The position numbers and the translations under genes were made by a program. Shown one piece after another: positions 1 through 8,615 of a stretch of DNA of 50,315 nt; the stretch's first letter is position 1, and every line of letters begins with the position of its first letter. The stretch is from Acidobacteriota bacterium. Its GTDB lineage: Bacteria; Acidobacteriota; B3-B38; Guanabaribacteriales; JAGGZT01. The stretch lies in the NCBI GenBank assembly GCA_021161905.1, contig JAGGZT010000056.1:1-50315 (forward strand), read 5' to 3'. A model generated the notes under the pieces. That model had not been told where the DNA came from, made no database searches, and saw only the letters and a program-made list of their open reading frames with translations.

Positions 1-937
1 CCCTCATCCTGGGACCCACATCCCCAAAGCGGTTCTCGGTGATATCGTAATCGCATGAGATGGTAAGGGATCTGGTGGCAAGAACGGCTAAGCCCACCCG
101 CCACCGAGGCTTGAGGACAAGCTTATCACCAAGGGCGGTCTTAAAGCTCGGTTTAGAGACATCCTTTCCCACCACCCCCAGCCGAACCCGAGGGCTTAAA
201 ATCGCTAAGAAGCCGAGATCGAAGGAGAAGGAACCCTCCTCCTCCACCCTCCCAGTAAAAGCGCGATGATAAAGCTCCTTCGCCGAAAGTCCGGTCTCAT
301 ACTCCCCAAGCAACCTTTCCTCAAGGAGGTAAGTCCTCCCCTTGATATACTTCACATTCGCCCCAAAGAAGAGATCGGGAAGAAGGGGAAGAGATAAAGA
401 GAAGATATACTCCTTACTCTTAAATCCTCGGTAGCGGAGGACGGTCTCGTTGTTCCCGATGTAGTCGGGAGAGCTCGGATCACCGCTTATCCTTTCGGCA
501 TCGGGAATCGGATAGAGAAGAGCATTCGAGCCATAAAGCACACCGAAGGAATATCCCCCTCCCCCAACAACCCAGGACCAGCCACTTCCTCCAGAAAGGG
601 AGGAGTAGGGAGAAGAAAGTCCAGCAATGACATCAGCAAGCTCGGGGGAGAGGGAGGAAGGATAATCAGAGAGATACCCATCGGCTTGGGAGAGAAGTTC
701 TACCATTTGTCCTCGATTAACAAGCTCCCTCCCCGCAGTAAACAGCATCTCCCCCCGCTGGTAGAGAAAGGAGAGGGAAGCGGGGTTCCAGTAGTAGGCG
801 GTAGCATCATCCACTACGGCAACGAAGGCACCGCCCATCCCCTTCGCCCTCGCCCCATAATGATAGAACTGCTGTCCTAAAAGGGGGAAAGATACAAGGA
901 GAAATAAGGGAAAAAGATAAAAAACACCTCTCCTCAT
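1..937 (-). CDS. Outer-membrane barrel protein, TraF/PorV/FadL-like, 3' end outside window
   Basis: The frame is open from an ATG at 937 to the window edge, giving 312 residues without the C-terminus. Residues 1-21 form a typical signal peptide ending near LLG. The mature protein begins with a GARAKGMGGAFVAVVDD stretch and then AYYWNPA, a pattern known from the TraF (conjugal transfer), PorV and FadL groups of outer-membrane barrels. The rest alternates short aromatic and glycine-rich strands, as expected of a barrel. A GGAGGGA ribosome site lies 5 bases before the ATG. It follows the two DUF507 genes with a gap of 23 bases, so it is probably co-transcribed with them. The family call is good; the cargo or role cannot be told, and a lipid or hydrophobic-substrate channel or a secretion accessory are both possible. 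Confidence 0.75.
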   Translation of the reverse strand, partial: MRRGVFYLFPLFLLVSFPLLGQQFYHYGARAKGMGGAFVAVVDDATAYYWNPASLSFLYQRGEMLFTAGRELVNRGQMVELLSQADGYLSDYPSSLSPELADVIAGLSSPYSSLSGGSGWSWVVGGGGYSFGVLYGSNALLYPIPDAERISGDPSSPDYIGNNETVLRYRGFKSKEYIFSLSLPLLPDLFFGANVKYIKGRTYLLEERLLGEYETGLSAKELYHRAFTGRVEEEGSFSFDLGFLAILSPRVRLGVVGKDVSKPSFKTALGDKLVLKPRWRVGLAVLATRSLTISCDYDITENRFGDVGPRMR

Positions 938-960
938 CACTCCCTCCGAGATCTCCGGTA

Positions 961-1245
961 TTACTCCTCCACCTTACCGAACTTAGAGATCTCCTCCTGA
1001 TAATACCGCCGGAAGAGAACCTCCCACTCCGGGCTTCCCTCGACTATGTTCCGCTTTAATGAACGGATCTTCTCCATCGCCCTCTTTTCCGCTTCCTCAT
1101 CCTTTTTGAGCTCGGCGATTATCACCTTGACGATCTCGTTCCTCACATCGTTTCTCGGCTGATGGAAGATAACCCGGTCGTCATTAGCCAAGGCGTCAAC
1201 AATGAGATGGGAAAGATGAACCACTTTATCCCGACTCAGCTTCAT
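961..1245 (-). CDS. DUF507 family protein (second of a tandem pair)
   Basis: A 94-residue, charged, mostly helical protein beginning MKLSRDKVVHLSHLIVDAL, which matches the start of DUF507 proteins (usually about 90-95 residues). The middle is rich in Lys and Glu and the C-terminus carries WEVLFRRYYQEEISKFG. It resembles the gene just upstream in length and in the order of its blocks, so the pair looks like an old duplication. An AGAGGAGG ribosome site precedes the ATG, and only 13 bases separate it from the upstream copy. DUF507 has no established function that I know of. No signal peptide or membrane segment is visible, so it should be cytoplasmic. Confidence 0.8.
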   Translation of the reverse strand: MKLSRDKVVHLSHLIVDALANDDRVIFHQPRNDVRNEIVKVIIAELKKDEEAEKRAMEKIRSLKRNIVEGSPEWEVLFRRYYQEEISKFGKVEE

Positions 1246-1258
1246 CGAGCATCCTCCT

Positions 1259-1540
1259 CTAAAGTATTATCCCCCGTTCCTTAGCCAGCTTCGCCTTCAC
1301 CATCTTGAATAGCTCGTGGTACTCGGCGTTCTCCCGCCAGATCTCATCGCTGTATTTACTCAGGATCTCCCGTACCTCCTCGTTCAATCGATCTTCGATG
1401 GAGAGCTCCTCGGTGATGACATTCGCCACCTTCTCCAAGATCAATTTCTCATCCTTGGAGATCTCGATGAACCCCTCCTTCTTGAGATGTTTTATTATCT
1501 CGAAGGAAAGAAGCTCAATCTGATCTTTGGAAAGCCTCAT
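1259..1540 (-). CDS. DUF507 family protein (first of a tandem pair)
   Basis: A 93-residue protein beginning MRLSKDQIELLSFEIIKHL, with central EKVANVITEEL and a C-terminal HELFKMVKAKLAKERGI block. This is the DUF507 pattern, and it parallels the downstream copy, although the two are clearly diverged. The ATG follows a GGTGGTGAT ribosome site. A TTAACT/TATAAT promoter lies just upstream and puts the leader at only about 14 bases. The gene heads a probable operon of two DUF507 genes and the outer-membrane protein. Function unknown; it is predicted to be a cytoplasmic helical protein. Confidence 0.8.
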   Translation of the reverse strand: MRLSKDQIELLSFEIIKHLKKEGFIEISKDEKLILEKVANVITEELSIEDRLNEEVREILSKYSDEIWRENAEYHELFKMVKAKLAKERGIIL

Positions 1541-1560
1541 TTTGCATCACCACCAGATTT

Positions 1561-1589
1561 ATTATAACCCCCATGTCAAGAAAAGTTAA
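1561..1589 (-). promoter_or_regulatory. Sigma70-type promoter for the DUF507 pair
   Basis: Read on the minus strand: TTAACT at 1589-1584, 17 bases, TATAAT at 1566-1561. The predicted start is near 1554, about 14 bases before the DUF507 ATG. The -35 element overlaps the stop codon of the upstream TPR gene. Confidence 0.6.
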
Positions 1590-4555
1590 GGATTACCCCC
1601 CTTTTCCCCCTTCTCAGCGAGTTTTTCCTTGAGCTCTTTTATCCTTTTCAGGGCGTAATCACCCTTCTTGCTCCCTTTAAACCTCTTCGCCACCTTCCGG
1701 TAGAGTTTTATCGCCTCCTCATATTTCCCCTCGCCTTCGTAGATTTCTCCAGCGCGGAAACAGGCGGTGAGCGCCCACATCGGGTTTTTTGCATGAAGGT
1801 AGGTCACCTTGAGGTACTCGAGAAGTGCCTCTTCCGTTCTTCCCAGCCGGGCTAAACACTCAGCGAGGTAGAATTGAACCTCGGTCTTTGTCTCCTCGTT
1901 CCTCGTATTGGCTAATATCGAGCGACAGGCTTTAACTGCCTGTTCATACCGTCCGAACGACTGAAGAAGGAGCACGAGGCGCACCCGCTCCTTTATCATC
2001 ACCTTGGGATCGGCTAAATTGGCTAAAAACGCCTCATAATAGGGGATGGCACTGCTTAAATCCCCAAGCTGTTCATAGGAGTAACCGAGGAGATAGAAGA
2101 TCCGATCTCGCACCTTGGCGAATTCAGGATCATTCACTATCTTCAAGAAGTGGGGAATAGCGTCTTTGAACTTCTTCTCTCTAAAGTAGATGTTGCCCAA
2201 CCTCCGCTCAGCGAGAGGGACAAACTTGCTCTCTGGAAAGTCGGTTATCACCTTCTGATAATAGAGGATCGCCTTGCTGTACACCCCTCTCCGCCGGTAG
2301 AGCTCTGCGAGCTCAAAACTCGCCTTATCGGATACCGGGCTTCTGGGAAATTGAGAGAGAAGCTTCTTATAGGTAGCAATTGCTCGCTTTATCCTCCCCC
2401 GGGCGAGAAGGGCATTAGCCTTGTCGAGGAGATCGGAGGCATCGGTCAGGCTTCCCGGGTTCCCAAAGCGGAACTCAGGGATCGAGGAAAGGAGCGATTG
2501 ATAGTCCCCCTTCGTCAAATAGATGTCCTTCAGCCTCTTCTCCGCTATCTGAGCAAACTCTCCCCTGGGGAATTTCGAGAGCAAGCTATTAAACGCCTCT
2601 ATCGCCTTCTTCTCATTCTTCAGGGCGAGGTAGTTGTCGCCGAGCATAATGAGGGAATGCTGGGCAAGTTCGCTATCAGGAAAGCGGGAGACGAGCTTAG
2701 CTAAAGCATCGTTTGACTCTTTAAGCTTCCCGGAAGCAAGATAGGAAAGCCCGAGGAAGTAAAGCCCCTTTGCCCGATATTCGGGGGATCCTCCCTTTCC
2801 CGCGAGCTCGGAGAAGGAGGAACAGGCATCATCATAGGCACCGATCTTATACTGCCCAAAACCCAGGTTGAACAAAGCATCAGGGGAGAGCTTTTTCGCC
2901 TCATCGGAGACCGCCTCCTCGAGCGCTTTCTTGAAATGGAGCACCCCCGCTTCGTACTTTCCCTCCGCATAATAAGCCTTTCCAAGGTAGTAGTGAGCCT
3001 CGGCTATCCGCTCCGAATGGGGAAACTCCTTGATGAAACGAGTAAAGAGATCAACCGCCTTATCCCAGCTTCTTGCATCGTAGTAGCACTTGCCGGAGGA
3101 AAATATCGCCTCCTCCTTTATCTCTCGATCGAGGAAGTGGTCAGCTATGTAGAGATAACCTGAAGCGGCATCGTTGAGTCTCCCCATATCACGGAGAATA
3201 TCCGCCATAAGGAAATAAGAATCAGCCAAAAGGGCGCTCTGAGGATAGTTCTTCACCAACCGGGAAAGAAGCGCCACCGCCTTTTCCTTCCTGCCTGCCT
3301 TAAGCTCTGCCTGAGCTGCCATCATCAGCGCTCTATCGGATAGCTCACCTCGCTCATTGAGGGAAACGACCTTCAAGAAAGCCTTGGAGGCGGACTCGTA
3401 ATCTTCCTTCCTGAAGTAAAGCGTACCCAAGCGATACCACTCGCGATATAGCGGTTCGGGATCATCCTCCATCTTGATGAATCTCTCAATCGCCTCGATG
3501 GCAGAAGCGATTCTTCCCTCATTAGCATAACAATCGGCAAGGGCGATAAGTGCTTTTTTCGCTGGTTCCTCATTCGGGAATTGAGAGACAACCTTACGAA
3601 ATCCCTTTATCGCTGCTTCCCGCTCGTTCATAAAGAGAAATACCCTTGCTTCACGATAAAGCCTCTCCGCCTCGCTTTCCTTCCTCTCCGGCGCCACCTT
3701 GAGGGCGAGCTCATATGCTTCCCTATCCTTCTTCTCCCGATGAAGCGCCCAGGAGAGAGCAATGATCCCCTCCTTGAAATTCGGGTCAATCTCCACCGCT
3801 TTAGCGAAAAGGGTTTCCGCCTTCTTATAATCCTTCCTCCTGTAAGCGATAAGACCTAAGCGGTAGTAAGCCTCCTTCAAAACATCCTTAGCGAGCTCAG
3901 CCCCGCTCTTTTCTACAAGCGAGCGATAACTCCCCTCAGCCTGCTTGTAGTCTCTCAACTCAAAGTAGGTTCGGGCGAGTTTCATTCCATAGGAGAGATC
4001 GTTCGTTTTCTTGTAAATCTCCTTGAGGTAGGGGACAGCCTCCTTAAGCCTTTTCTCCGCCAGGTAGAGCTCGGCAAGTTTCTTCTTCGCCCCGAGCCTC
4101 ACCTCAGGGGAGAAACCTTTCCTTCTCGCTATCTCCTTAAATTTAGCCTCCGCTTGATCAATCTTATCGAGCAGGCGATATGTGGTAGCGAGGAGAAAGG
4201 AAGCCTCCTCCACCCGTCTGCTTTTGGGAAATTTGGCAAGGAACGAGGAAAGCGCCCTCTCCGCCTCGGCGAACTGGTGAAGGCGGAAGTAGCCCTCACC
4301 AAGATAATAAGATAGTTCCTCTACCCTTCTTGATTCCGGATGTTCCTTCAGAAACAGCTCAATCCTCTTAACCGCGAGGTCATAGATACCGTCTGAGATG
4401 AGACCCTTGATAAGGGTGTATTCCTCCCTTTCCGCCCGCGTCTCCCTCGGTGTCTTCCTTACAACCTTTTTCTTCGCCTGGAAGGAGGAAGAAGCCACCC
4501 CAGAAAAAACCAGAATCACCAAAGCTAAAATTAGAGGATATTTCTTCATCTTCAT
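1586..4555 (-). CDS. Large exported TPR-repeat protein
   Basis: A 989-residue protein. The N-terminus is a signal peptide or anchor (MKMKKYPLILALVILVFSG, then ASSS), followed by a basic linker. From about residue 45 to the C-terminus there are some 20 or more tetratricopeptide units with the recurring FP-S--A linker seen in BamD, YbgF/CpoB and Tol-Pal accessory proteins (for example FPNEEPA, FPHSERIAEAHYYLG, FPESKFV). Such arrays are protein-interaction scaffolds of the periplasm or outer membrane. There is no catalytic domain. The gene is convergent with nothing and diverges from the GT87 gene. A role in envelope assembly fits but is inference. It may have its own terminator, but I see none; the DUF507 promoter begins at its stop codon. 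Confidence 0.8.
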   Translation of the reverse strand: MKMKKYPLILALVILVFSGVASSSFQAKKKVVRKTPRETRAEREEYTLIKGLISDGIYDLAVKRIELFLKEHPESRRVEELSYYLGEGYFRLHQFAEAERALSSFLAKFPKSRRVEEASFLLATTYRLLDKIDQAEAKFKEIARRKGFSPEVRLGAKKKLAELYLAEKRLKEAVPYLKEIYKKTNDLSYGMKLARTYFELRDYKQAEGSYRSLVEKSGAELAKDVLKEAYYRLGLIAYRRKDYKKAETLFAKAVEIDPNFKEGIIALSWALHREKKDREAYELALKVAPERKESEAERLYREARVFLFMNEREAAIKGFRKVVSQFPNEEPAKKALIALADCYANEGRIASAIEAIERFIKMEDDPEPLYREWYRLGTLYFRKEDYESASKAFLKVVSLNERGELSDRALMMAAQAELKAGRKEKAVALLSRLVKNYPQSALLADSYFLMADILRDMGRLNDAASGYLYIADHFLDREIKEEAIFSSGKCYYDARSWDKAVDLFTRFIKEFPHSERIAEAHYYLGKAYYAEGKYEAGVLHFKKALEEAVSDEAKKLSPDALFNLGFGQYKIGAYDDACSSFSELAGKGGSPEYRAKGLYFLGLSYLASGKLKESNDALAKLVSRFPDSELAQHSLIMLGDNYLALKNEKKAIEAFNSLLSKFPRGEFAQIAEKRLKDIYLTKGDYQSLLSSIPEFRFGNPGSLTDASDLLDKANALLARGRIKRAIATYKKLLSQFPRSPVSDKASFELAELYRRRGVYSKAILYYQKVITDFPESKFVPLAERRLGNIYFREKKFKDAIPHFLKIVNDPEFAKVRDRIFYLLGYSYEQLGDLSSAIPYYEAFLANLADPKVMIKERVRLVLLLQSFGRYEQAVKACRSILANTRNEETKTEVQFYLAECLARLGRTEEALLEYLKVTYLHAKNPMWALTACFRAGEIYEGEGKYEEAIKLYRKVAKRFKGSKKGDYALKRIKELKEKLAEKGEKGGNP

Positions 4556-4616
4556 CCCTATTCTCCATCCCTTAAGCTATTAGCACAACCAAGGATAAAT
4601 TGCAAGGAAGAGCCGG

Positions 4617-4645
4617 TTGACATAGAAACGGGGACTGGATATAGT
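4617..4645 (+). promoter_or_regulatory. Sigma70-type promoter for the GT87 gene
   Basis: TTGACA at 4617-4622, 17 bases, TATAGT at 4640-4645. The predicted start is near 4652, about 20 bases before the ATG. It sits in the divergent region shared with the TPR gene. Confidence 0.75.
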
Positions 4646-4672
4646 GAACCTGCCATAGTAGAGTAAGAAGAA

Positions 4673-5920
4673 ATGTTATTCCGAATAAACGCTTTTTTAA
4701 AGGACAATTCGCCTCTTTTCGCTGCATTATTCGGCTTAGCCTTCATCTATCTCGGGATAAGCTTCATCCATCGGATAGAAAAAGACGGAGGAACCGACTT
4801 CAATGTCTATTACCAGGCAGGAAAGCTCATCAACAAAGGGATGGCGAACGAACTCTACACCTTCACCACAGGCAGAGGTTGGCACTATAACTACCCTCCT
4901 CTTTTCGCCATCCTCATCTCACCATTAAGTATACTTCCCCTGAGGGAGGCGGGGTTGGTATGGTACCTTTTAAACCTCGTTTTTCTCTTTTTCTCCCTCA
5001 GGCTACTCTTAAGATTGAGGAGCGAGGATTCGCTTCTTCCCTTAGCCTTTACCATCATCTACGGTGCGGGAGCAGTAGGGGAAAACCTTATGGTAGGGCA
5101 GGTGAATATCCTCATCACCCTCATTATCCTCATCTCCTTCAGTCTTATTGAGAAGGAGAAGGGGTTTGCTGCTGGAATACTTCTTTCCCTCGCTTCAACG
5201 ATAAAGGTGATCCCCATCATCCTGTTCTTTTACTTCTTTTTAAAGCCGAAAAGGCGGGTTTTTATGGGAGGATTCGTCGGTTTTCTTCTCTTCCTTTTAA
5301 TAATCCCCTCTCTCTTCCTCGGGGTAAGAGGATGTTTAACCACCAATCTCAAATTCGCCAAGGAGATGATATTACCTCACTTGGGAGCAGAAAGCGGAGG
5401 AACCATCTACGCCCTGAAAACCGATATCACCGCCACTGCCAACCAATCGTTAAATGCGGTATTGGCTCGATTTTTCAGCAGGAGGGGAGAGGTCTTCCCC
5501 TCGATTCATCTTATATCTCTTTCCCCCTCTTCGGTTAAGTTGATCGCGAGCCTAACTCAATTCCTTCTCTTCTTCCTCACATTATTCTTCACCCTGGTAA
5601 AAAGAAGAAGGGCAACCCTCCTTGAGCTCTCGCTCTTTATCCCCCTTATGTTCCTTCTATCTCCAGAGATCAAACTGAGACAGCTTCCGCCACTTGCCAT
5701 CGTCCCCTTCTTCCTTATAGGTGATGGCCTTCTTAAAACTAATCCCCCTAAAAAACACCGTCTCCTCGCGATCATATTTCTTCTCTTATCCTTCGTCTCT
5801 CTATCCCTAATTGGGATGAGGTACTTCCAGCTTTTCGGGGTGGGGCTCGCTGGGGTGTTTTTCCTCTGGTTATCCCTCTCCCTTTTGCTTCTCGGGATGG
5901 GAAAGGAGCTCTCCAATTGA
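4673..5920 (+). CDS. GT87-family (DUF2029) integral membrane glycosyltransferase
   Basis: A 415-residue polytopic protein with about 10 hydrophobic segments. After TM1 come DFNVYYQAGK, the loop carrying the candidate catalytic Asp of GT87 enzymes, and NYPPLFAILISPL, both characteristic of the family. Known GT87 members, such as mycobacterial PimE, are polyprenyl-phosphate-mannose-dependent mannosyltransferases acting on the outer face of the inner membrane. A later GQVNILITLII helix followed by ASTIKVIPIIL is also typical. Only a weak GAAGAA ribosome site precedes the ATG, but the promoter position supports this start. The donor and acceptor are not known; the polysaccharide genes farther right could use the same lipid-linked sugar pool, which is inference. 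Confidence 0.75.
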   Translation: MLFRINAFLKDNSPLFAALFGLAFIYLGISFIHRIEKDGGTDFNVYYQAGKLINKGMANELYTFTTGRGWHYNYPPLFAILISPLSILPLREAGLVWYLLNLVFLFFSLRLLLRLRSEDSLLPLAFTIIYGAGAVGENLMVGQVNILITLIILISFSLIEKEKGFAAGILLSLASTIKVIPIILFFYFFLKPKRRVFMGGFVGFLLFLLIIPSLFLGVRGCLTTNLKFAKEMILPHLGAESGGTIYALKTDITATANQSLNAVLARFFSRRGEVFPSIHLISLSPSSVKLIASLTQFLLFFLTLFFTLVKRRRATLLELSLFIPLMFLLSPEIKLRQLPPLAIVPFFLIGDGLLKTNPPKKHRLLAIIFLLLSFVSLSLIGMRYFQLFGVGLAGVFFLWLSLSLLLLGMGKELSN

Positions 5921-5946
5921 CACAGCAACTTAGCCTCTGGTAGCAT
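5917..5946 (+). promoter_or_regulatory. Sigma70-type promoter for the HAD gene
   Basis: TTGACA at 5917-5922 overlaps the GT87 stop codon. An 18-base spacer follows, then TAGCAT at 5941-5946. The start would be near 5953, leaving a leader of roughly 28 bases with a strong ribosome site. Confidence 0.5.
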
Positions 5947-5980
5947 ATCCCCTGGTTTCATAAACAGCAAGGAGGAGGCT

Positions 5981-6493
5981 ATGATCGAAGCGGTCATTTT
6001 CGATTTCGGTGATACCCTGATGGTGGAGTACGACGATATCAAGAACATTCCCCTCTGGGAGATGGAGCTAACCAAGATGGAGTATGCTGACGAAGTACTT
6101 GCGGAACTGAAGAAGAAATACCGCTTAGGCTTGATAAGCAACACCGACCAATCGGGGGAGAAAGAGCTCCGCGATGCGCTAAGGAGGCTCGGCATCGAGC
6201 ACTACTTCGATGTGGTGATCGCCACCAAAGATGTGGGGGTGAATAAACCGGATCCCCTTCCCTTCAAGAAGGCGCTTTCCGCCCTTGGGGTAGCTCCGGA
6301 GAAGGCGGTGATGATAGGGGACAGGGCAGCCTGCGACATCCTGGGGGCAAAGAGGGTGGGGATGAAAACCATCCTCTTCCGCTTCCGCGACCGCTACCCA
6401 GAGCCAAAGGGGGAGGAGGAAGAGCCGGATGCCCGGGTCCACTCCCTAAAGGAGATACCCAAGATAATCGAGCGCCTAAGCAACGAAGATTAA
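5981..6493 (+). CDS. HAD-superfamily hydrolase with minimal cap
   Basis: A 170-residue protein with the HAD motifs in order: motif I FDFGDTL (nucleophile Asp8), motif II LISNTD (Ser53), motif III Lys89 in GVNKPDP, and motif IV GDRAACDILGA (Asp114, Asp119). The region between motifs I and II is too short for a cap domain, so this is a C0-type or very small-cap enzyme, which often acts on large substrates such as phosphoproteins. The second Asp of the usual DxDx(T/V) motif, the general acid/base, is Gly10 here; such DFG variants exist among HADs, and activity may differ. A strong AAGGAGGAGG ribosome site precedes the ATG. Substrate unknown. Confidence 0.75.
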   Translation: MIEAVIFDFGDTLMVEYDDIKNIPLWEMELTKMEYADEVLAELKKKYRLGLISNTDQSGEKELRDALRRLGIEHYFDVVIATKDVGVNKPDPLPFKKALSALGVAPEKAVMIGDRAACDILGAKRVGMKTILFRFRDRYPEPKGEEEEPDARVHSLKEIPKIIERLSNED

Positions 6494-6500
6494 AAACAAC

Positions 6501-6537
6501 CCCTGCCTCAGTAGTAAATCCACCCTCAAAGGCAGGG
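6501..6537. terminator. Possible bidirectional terminator hairpin between convergent genes
   Basis: CCCTGCCT at 6501-6508 pairs with AGGCAGGG at 6530-6537 around a 21-base loop. On the plus strand a T-rich but interrupted tail follows. The right arm lies inside the last codons of the CPBP gene. Stem and tail are weak, so this is tentative. Confidence 0.35.
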
Positions 6538-7521
6538 TTTCCCTTTATCGTCTCTTTTGATGAATGAGATGCCGAGAAGTGAAGCGCCCAACAAAGCGGA
6601 ATAAAGATGAGGTATAGAAAGAGAGCCCAGAGAAAGAAGGGCTCCTCCTATCCCTAATCCGAGAAGAGTACTTATAACCGGCTTCTGAGAAAACATCTTA
6701 GAAGTGACGGAGAAGAATTCTCTTACTTCCTTCTGCCATCTAATGGCGATCAAAAAGATGAAAAAAAGAGCGAAAACGAAGATCAAGCTAAGGGAAAGGG
6801 CTTTGTTTTTGGTCACAGCGTAAACGAGCGGAGGATAGAAACTGATCCAGTTCAATAGGGTATGGGTGGTCATAACAACCACCAGACTGCCGGTAGCGTT
6901 ATAAAGAAGAGAAAGACCGATCCCGGGTATGATAGTGGCTACTACCTGACTGATATGCCACTCAGGATGGGAAAAGTAATGGCCAAAGGAAAAAGGAATA
7001 AAAGCAATGACAAAACCGGCAAGGGGGGAAAGCTCCATACTCCCCACCCCCTGGTAGTATCCCCGAAATCTGATCTCCTCAGGGAATGCCCCGGTGAAAA
7101 AACCCATACCGAGGACCACAAGACCACCTAAGAGGAGAACCCGGGTAAGAGAGGACGATAATCCCAACTGAGCAATTAACTCTCCTGCCATCTTGGCTCT
7201 CGGGGACAAAGCAACGAGGTCAATGGGAAGGGAAAGAATATATATCAAACCGTACCCAAGAACCCCATACCACACATCGGCTAAAAAACCTTTATGAAGA
7301 TGGAAGCCAAGCTCCTTCAGCCCTCTACCCCGTCTTATTCTATTTAGAAGCCAAGCAAAAAGAAGGGTTACGAAACCAGAGCAGAGCCAAGCAAAAGGAC
7401 CGAGAAGATAGCCCCTCCCCCCTACCAATTTAGCCAGTAGAGAAAAAGAGGATTGAGAAAGGAGAATAGATAGAAGTAAGGTAAACCCAAGAAACTCAAA
7501 GAGAAGGAAAATCGCCCTCAT
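6526..7521 (-). CDS. CPBP-family intramembrane glutamic metalloprotease (CAAX protease-like)
   Basis: A 331-residue protein with about 8 membrane helices. The three CPBP/Abi motifs are all present: EEIRFRG (EExxxR) after the fourth helix, FSFGHYF (FxxxH), and HTLLNWI (HxxxN/B). Eukaryotic relatives (Rce1) cleave prenylated CAAX proteins; bacterial relatives process peptides or bacteriocins, or have unknown substrates. The ATG has an AAGAGGT ribosome site. It stands 122 bases downstream of the YdjM-like gene, long enough to be a separate unit, but I see no convincing promoter in that gap. The C-terminal 60 residues contain extra hydrophobic segments after a charged loop. Confidence 0.8.
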   Translation of the reverse strand: MRAIFLLFEFLGFTLLLSILLSQSSFSLLAKLVGGRGYLLGPFAWLCSGFVTLLFAWLLNRIRRGRGLKELGFHLHKGFLADVWYGVLGYGLIYILSLPIDLVALSPRAKMAGELIAQLGLSSSLTRVLLLGGLVVLGMGFFTGAFPEEIRFRGYYQGVGSMELSPLAGFVIAFIPFSFGHYFSHPEWHISQVVATIIPGIGLSLLYNATGSLVVVMTTHTLLNWISFYPPLVYAVTKNKALSLSLIFVFALFFIFLIAIRWQKEVREFFSVTSKMFSQKPVISTLLGLGIGGALLSLGSLSIPHLYSALLGASLLGISFIKRDDKGKPCL

Positions 7522-7643
7522 CGCTCATTACCTCTTCTCACCAAAAGAGATCCAAGAATCAGCTTCCTTGGGTAAAAACGCATCCTCAAGGAGAAGGTTC
7601 AAGCCAAAGGGGTAATAAAGTATCATCGATTGTTATTTAATGA

Positions 7644-8594
7644 TCAAAACCGTGCTGGCGATTTTTTCAGAAGATGCCCCTTATCGTCCAGGATAAGGGT
7701 TATATGAAATGGCGTCCTCTTCCCACCGGGACCACCGAAGCGGAGAGCCCAGAGTTCCACAATGTGTTTCCCCCTTCCGTCCTCGCGGTAATCGATGAAG
7801 AGATAATCGGCGAACCAACGAAAGATGCGGCCCGCCTTATCAGCGAGAGCCCGTTTTATATATTTATTTTCCCCGATCTTGGGATAGGCCTTATAGGGAT
7901 CCTTCCCCCCTTTGAATATATCCACCCTGGGGAAATAGTAGAACGCCCTCTCCCCCTCTGCCACCCCATACCATCGGGTTACTGGGCCGAACATCGCGGG
8001 GTAGGGGGTAACCCGTACTACCCTGATTCCCTCCTTATTTAGCTCTCCTACCAATTTCTGATAAGCCTTGTGATGGAAAAAGAGGGCGAAGAGAAGGTAG
8101 CAAGCCAAAACAGCAATACCTACCCTGCTGTAGAACGCCGATCTCTTCCCTCCTCTAAGGGAAAGGAAGATAGAGACAAGAAGAATAAGGAGGACATAAC
8201 GATCTACTATCGAGATGATTCCCCAGCCATACCGCTTGGAAGAAAACGGGGCGAATATCTGGGTCCCCCAGGAGGTAAGGAGGTCGAGGAATATGTGGGA
8301 ATAAAGACCCAAGGCAGAAAGCCCCACCAAAAGCCAGAACCTTTTAAGGGGTGTAAGGAGATAGATCACCCCGCCAAGCAAGAAGGACAAGGCGCAAGCC
8401 CCAATGAACGAATGAGTAAGTCCTCGATGATGGCGTAATGCATCCCATGGTCCACCAGCACGATAAAATACATCAATATCGGGAAAAACGGCACTTATCA
8501 TAAGGGTCATCATCGCGACCCAGCCATACCGGCTTCTAAAGCCAGATTTAGCAATAAGGGTTCCCGTAAAAAAATGGGTGAATGGATCCGGCAC
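7644..8594 (-). CDS. YdjM-type membrane metal-dependent hydrolase
   Basis: A 316-residue protein starting MPDPFTHFFTG, with the conserved pattern of the YdjM / LexA-binding inner-membrane hydrolase family (PF04307): an early THFFTG, FPDIDVFY, HHRGLTHSF and YSHIFLDLLTSWG, all supplying His and Asp residues for metal binding on the membrane face. Four to five hydrophobic helices occupy the first half; a soluble C-terminal portion of about 130 residues follows and is of unknown role. The start codon is GTG, supported by a GGAGGTGAT ribosome site 8 bases upstream. It is the last gene of a tightly packed group (21-base gap). Substrate unknown; a phospholipid or prenyl target is possible. Confidence 0.75.
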   Translation of the reverse strand: MPDPFTHFFTGTLIAKSGFRSRYGWVAMMTLMISAVFPDIDVFYRAGGPWDALRHHRGLTHSFIGACALSFLLGGVIYLLTPLKRFWLLVGLSALGLYSHIFLDLLTSWGTQIFAPFSSKRYGWGIISIVDRYVLLILLVSIFLSLRGGKRSAFYSRVGIAVLACYLLFALFFHHKAYQKLVGELNKEGIRVVRVTPYPAMFGPVTRWYGVAEGERAFYYFPRVDIFKGGKDPYKAYPKIGENKYIKRALADKAGRIFRWFADYLFIDYREDGRGKHIVELWALRFGGPGGKRTPFHITLILDDKGHLLKKSPARF

Positions 8595-8615
8595 CTCTCA
8601 TCACCTCCCCTTCTA

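Noticed and set aside
1567-1579. TTGACA directly upstream of TATAAT on the minus strand near the DUF507 gene
   Set aside because: Only 7 bases separate the hexamers, so they cannot form a promoter together; the TATAAT pairs better with TTAACT 17 bases away.
2150-2704. 184-residue plus-strand open frame inside the large TPR gene
   Set aside because: It is antisense to a clear repeat protein, has no ribosome site or family resemblance, and the pattern reflects the complementary strand of TPR codons.
5557-6195. 212-residue minus-strand open frame across GT87 and HAD
   Set aside because: It is a shadow of two well-supported genes, rich in Ser and Arg, without a start site.
7522-7643. Promoter for the CPBP gene
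   Set aside because: TTGAAC and TTGATC occur on the minus strand, but neither has a credible -10 at 16-18 bases.
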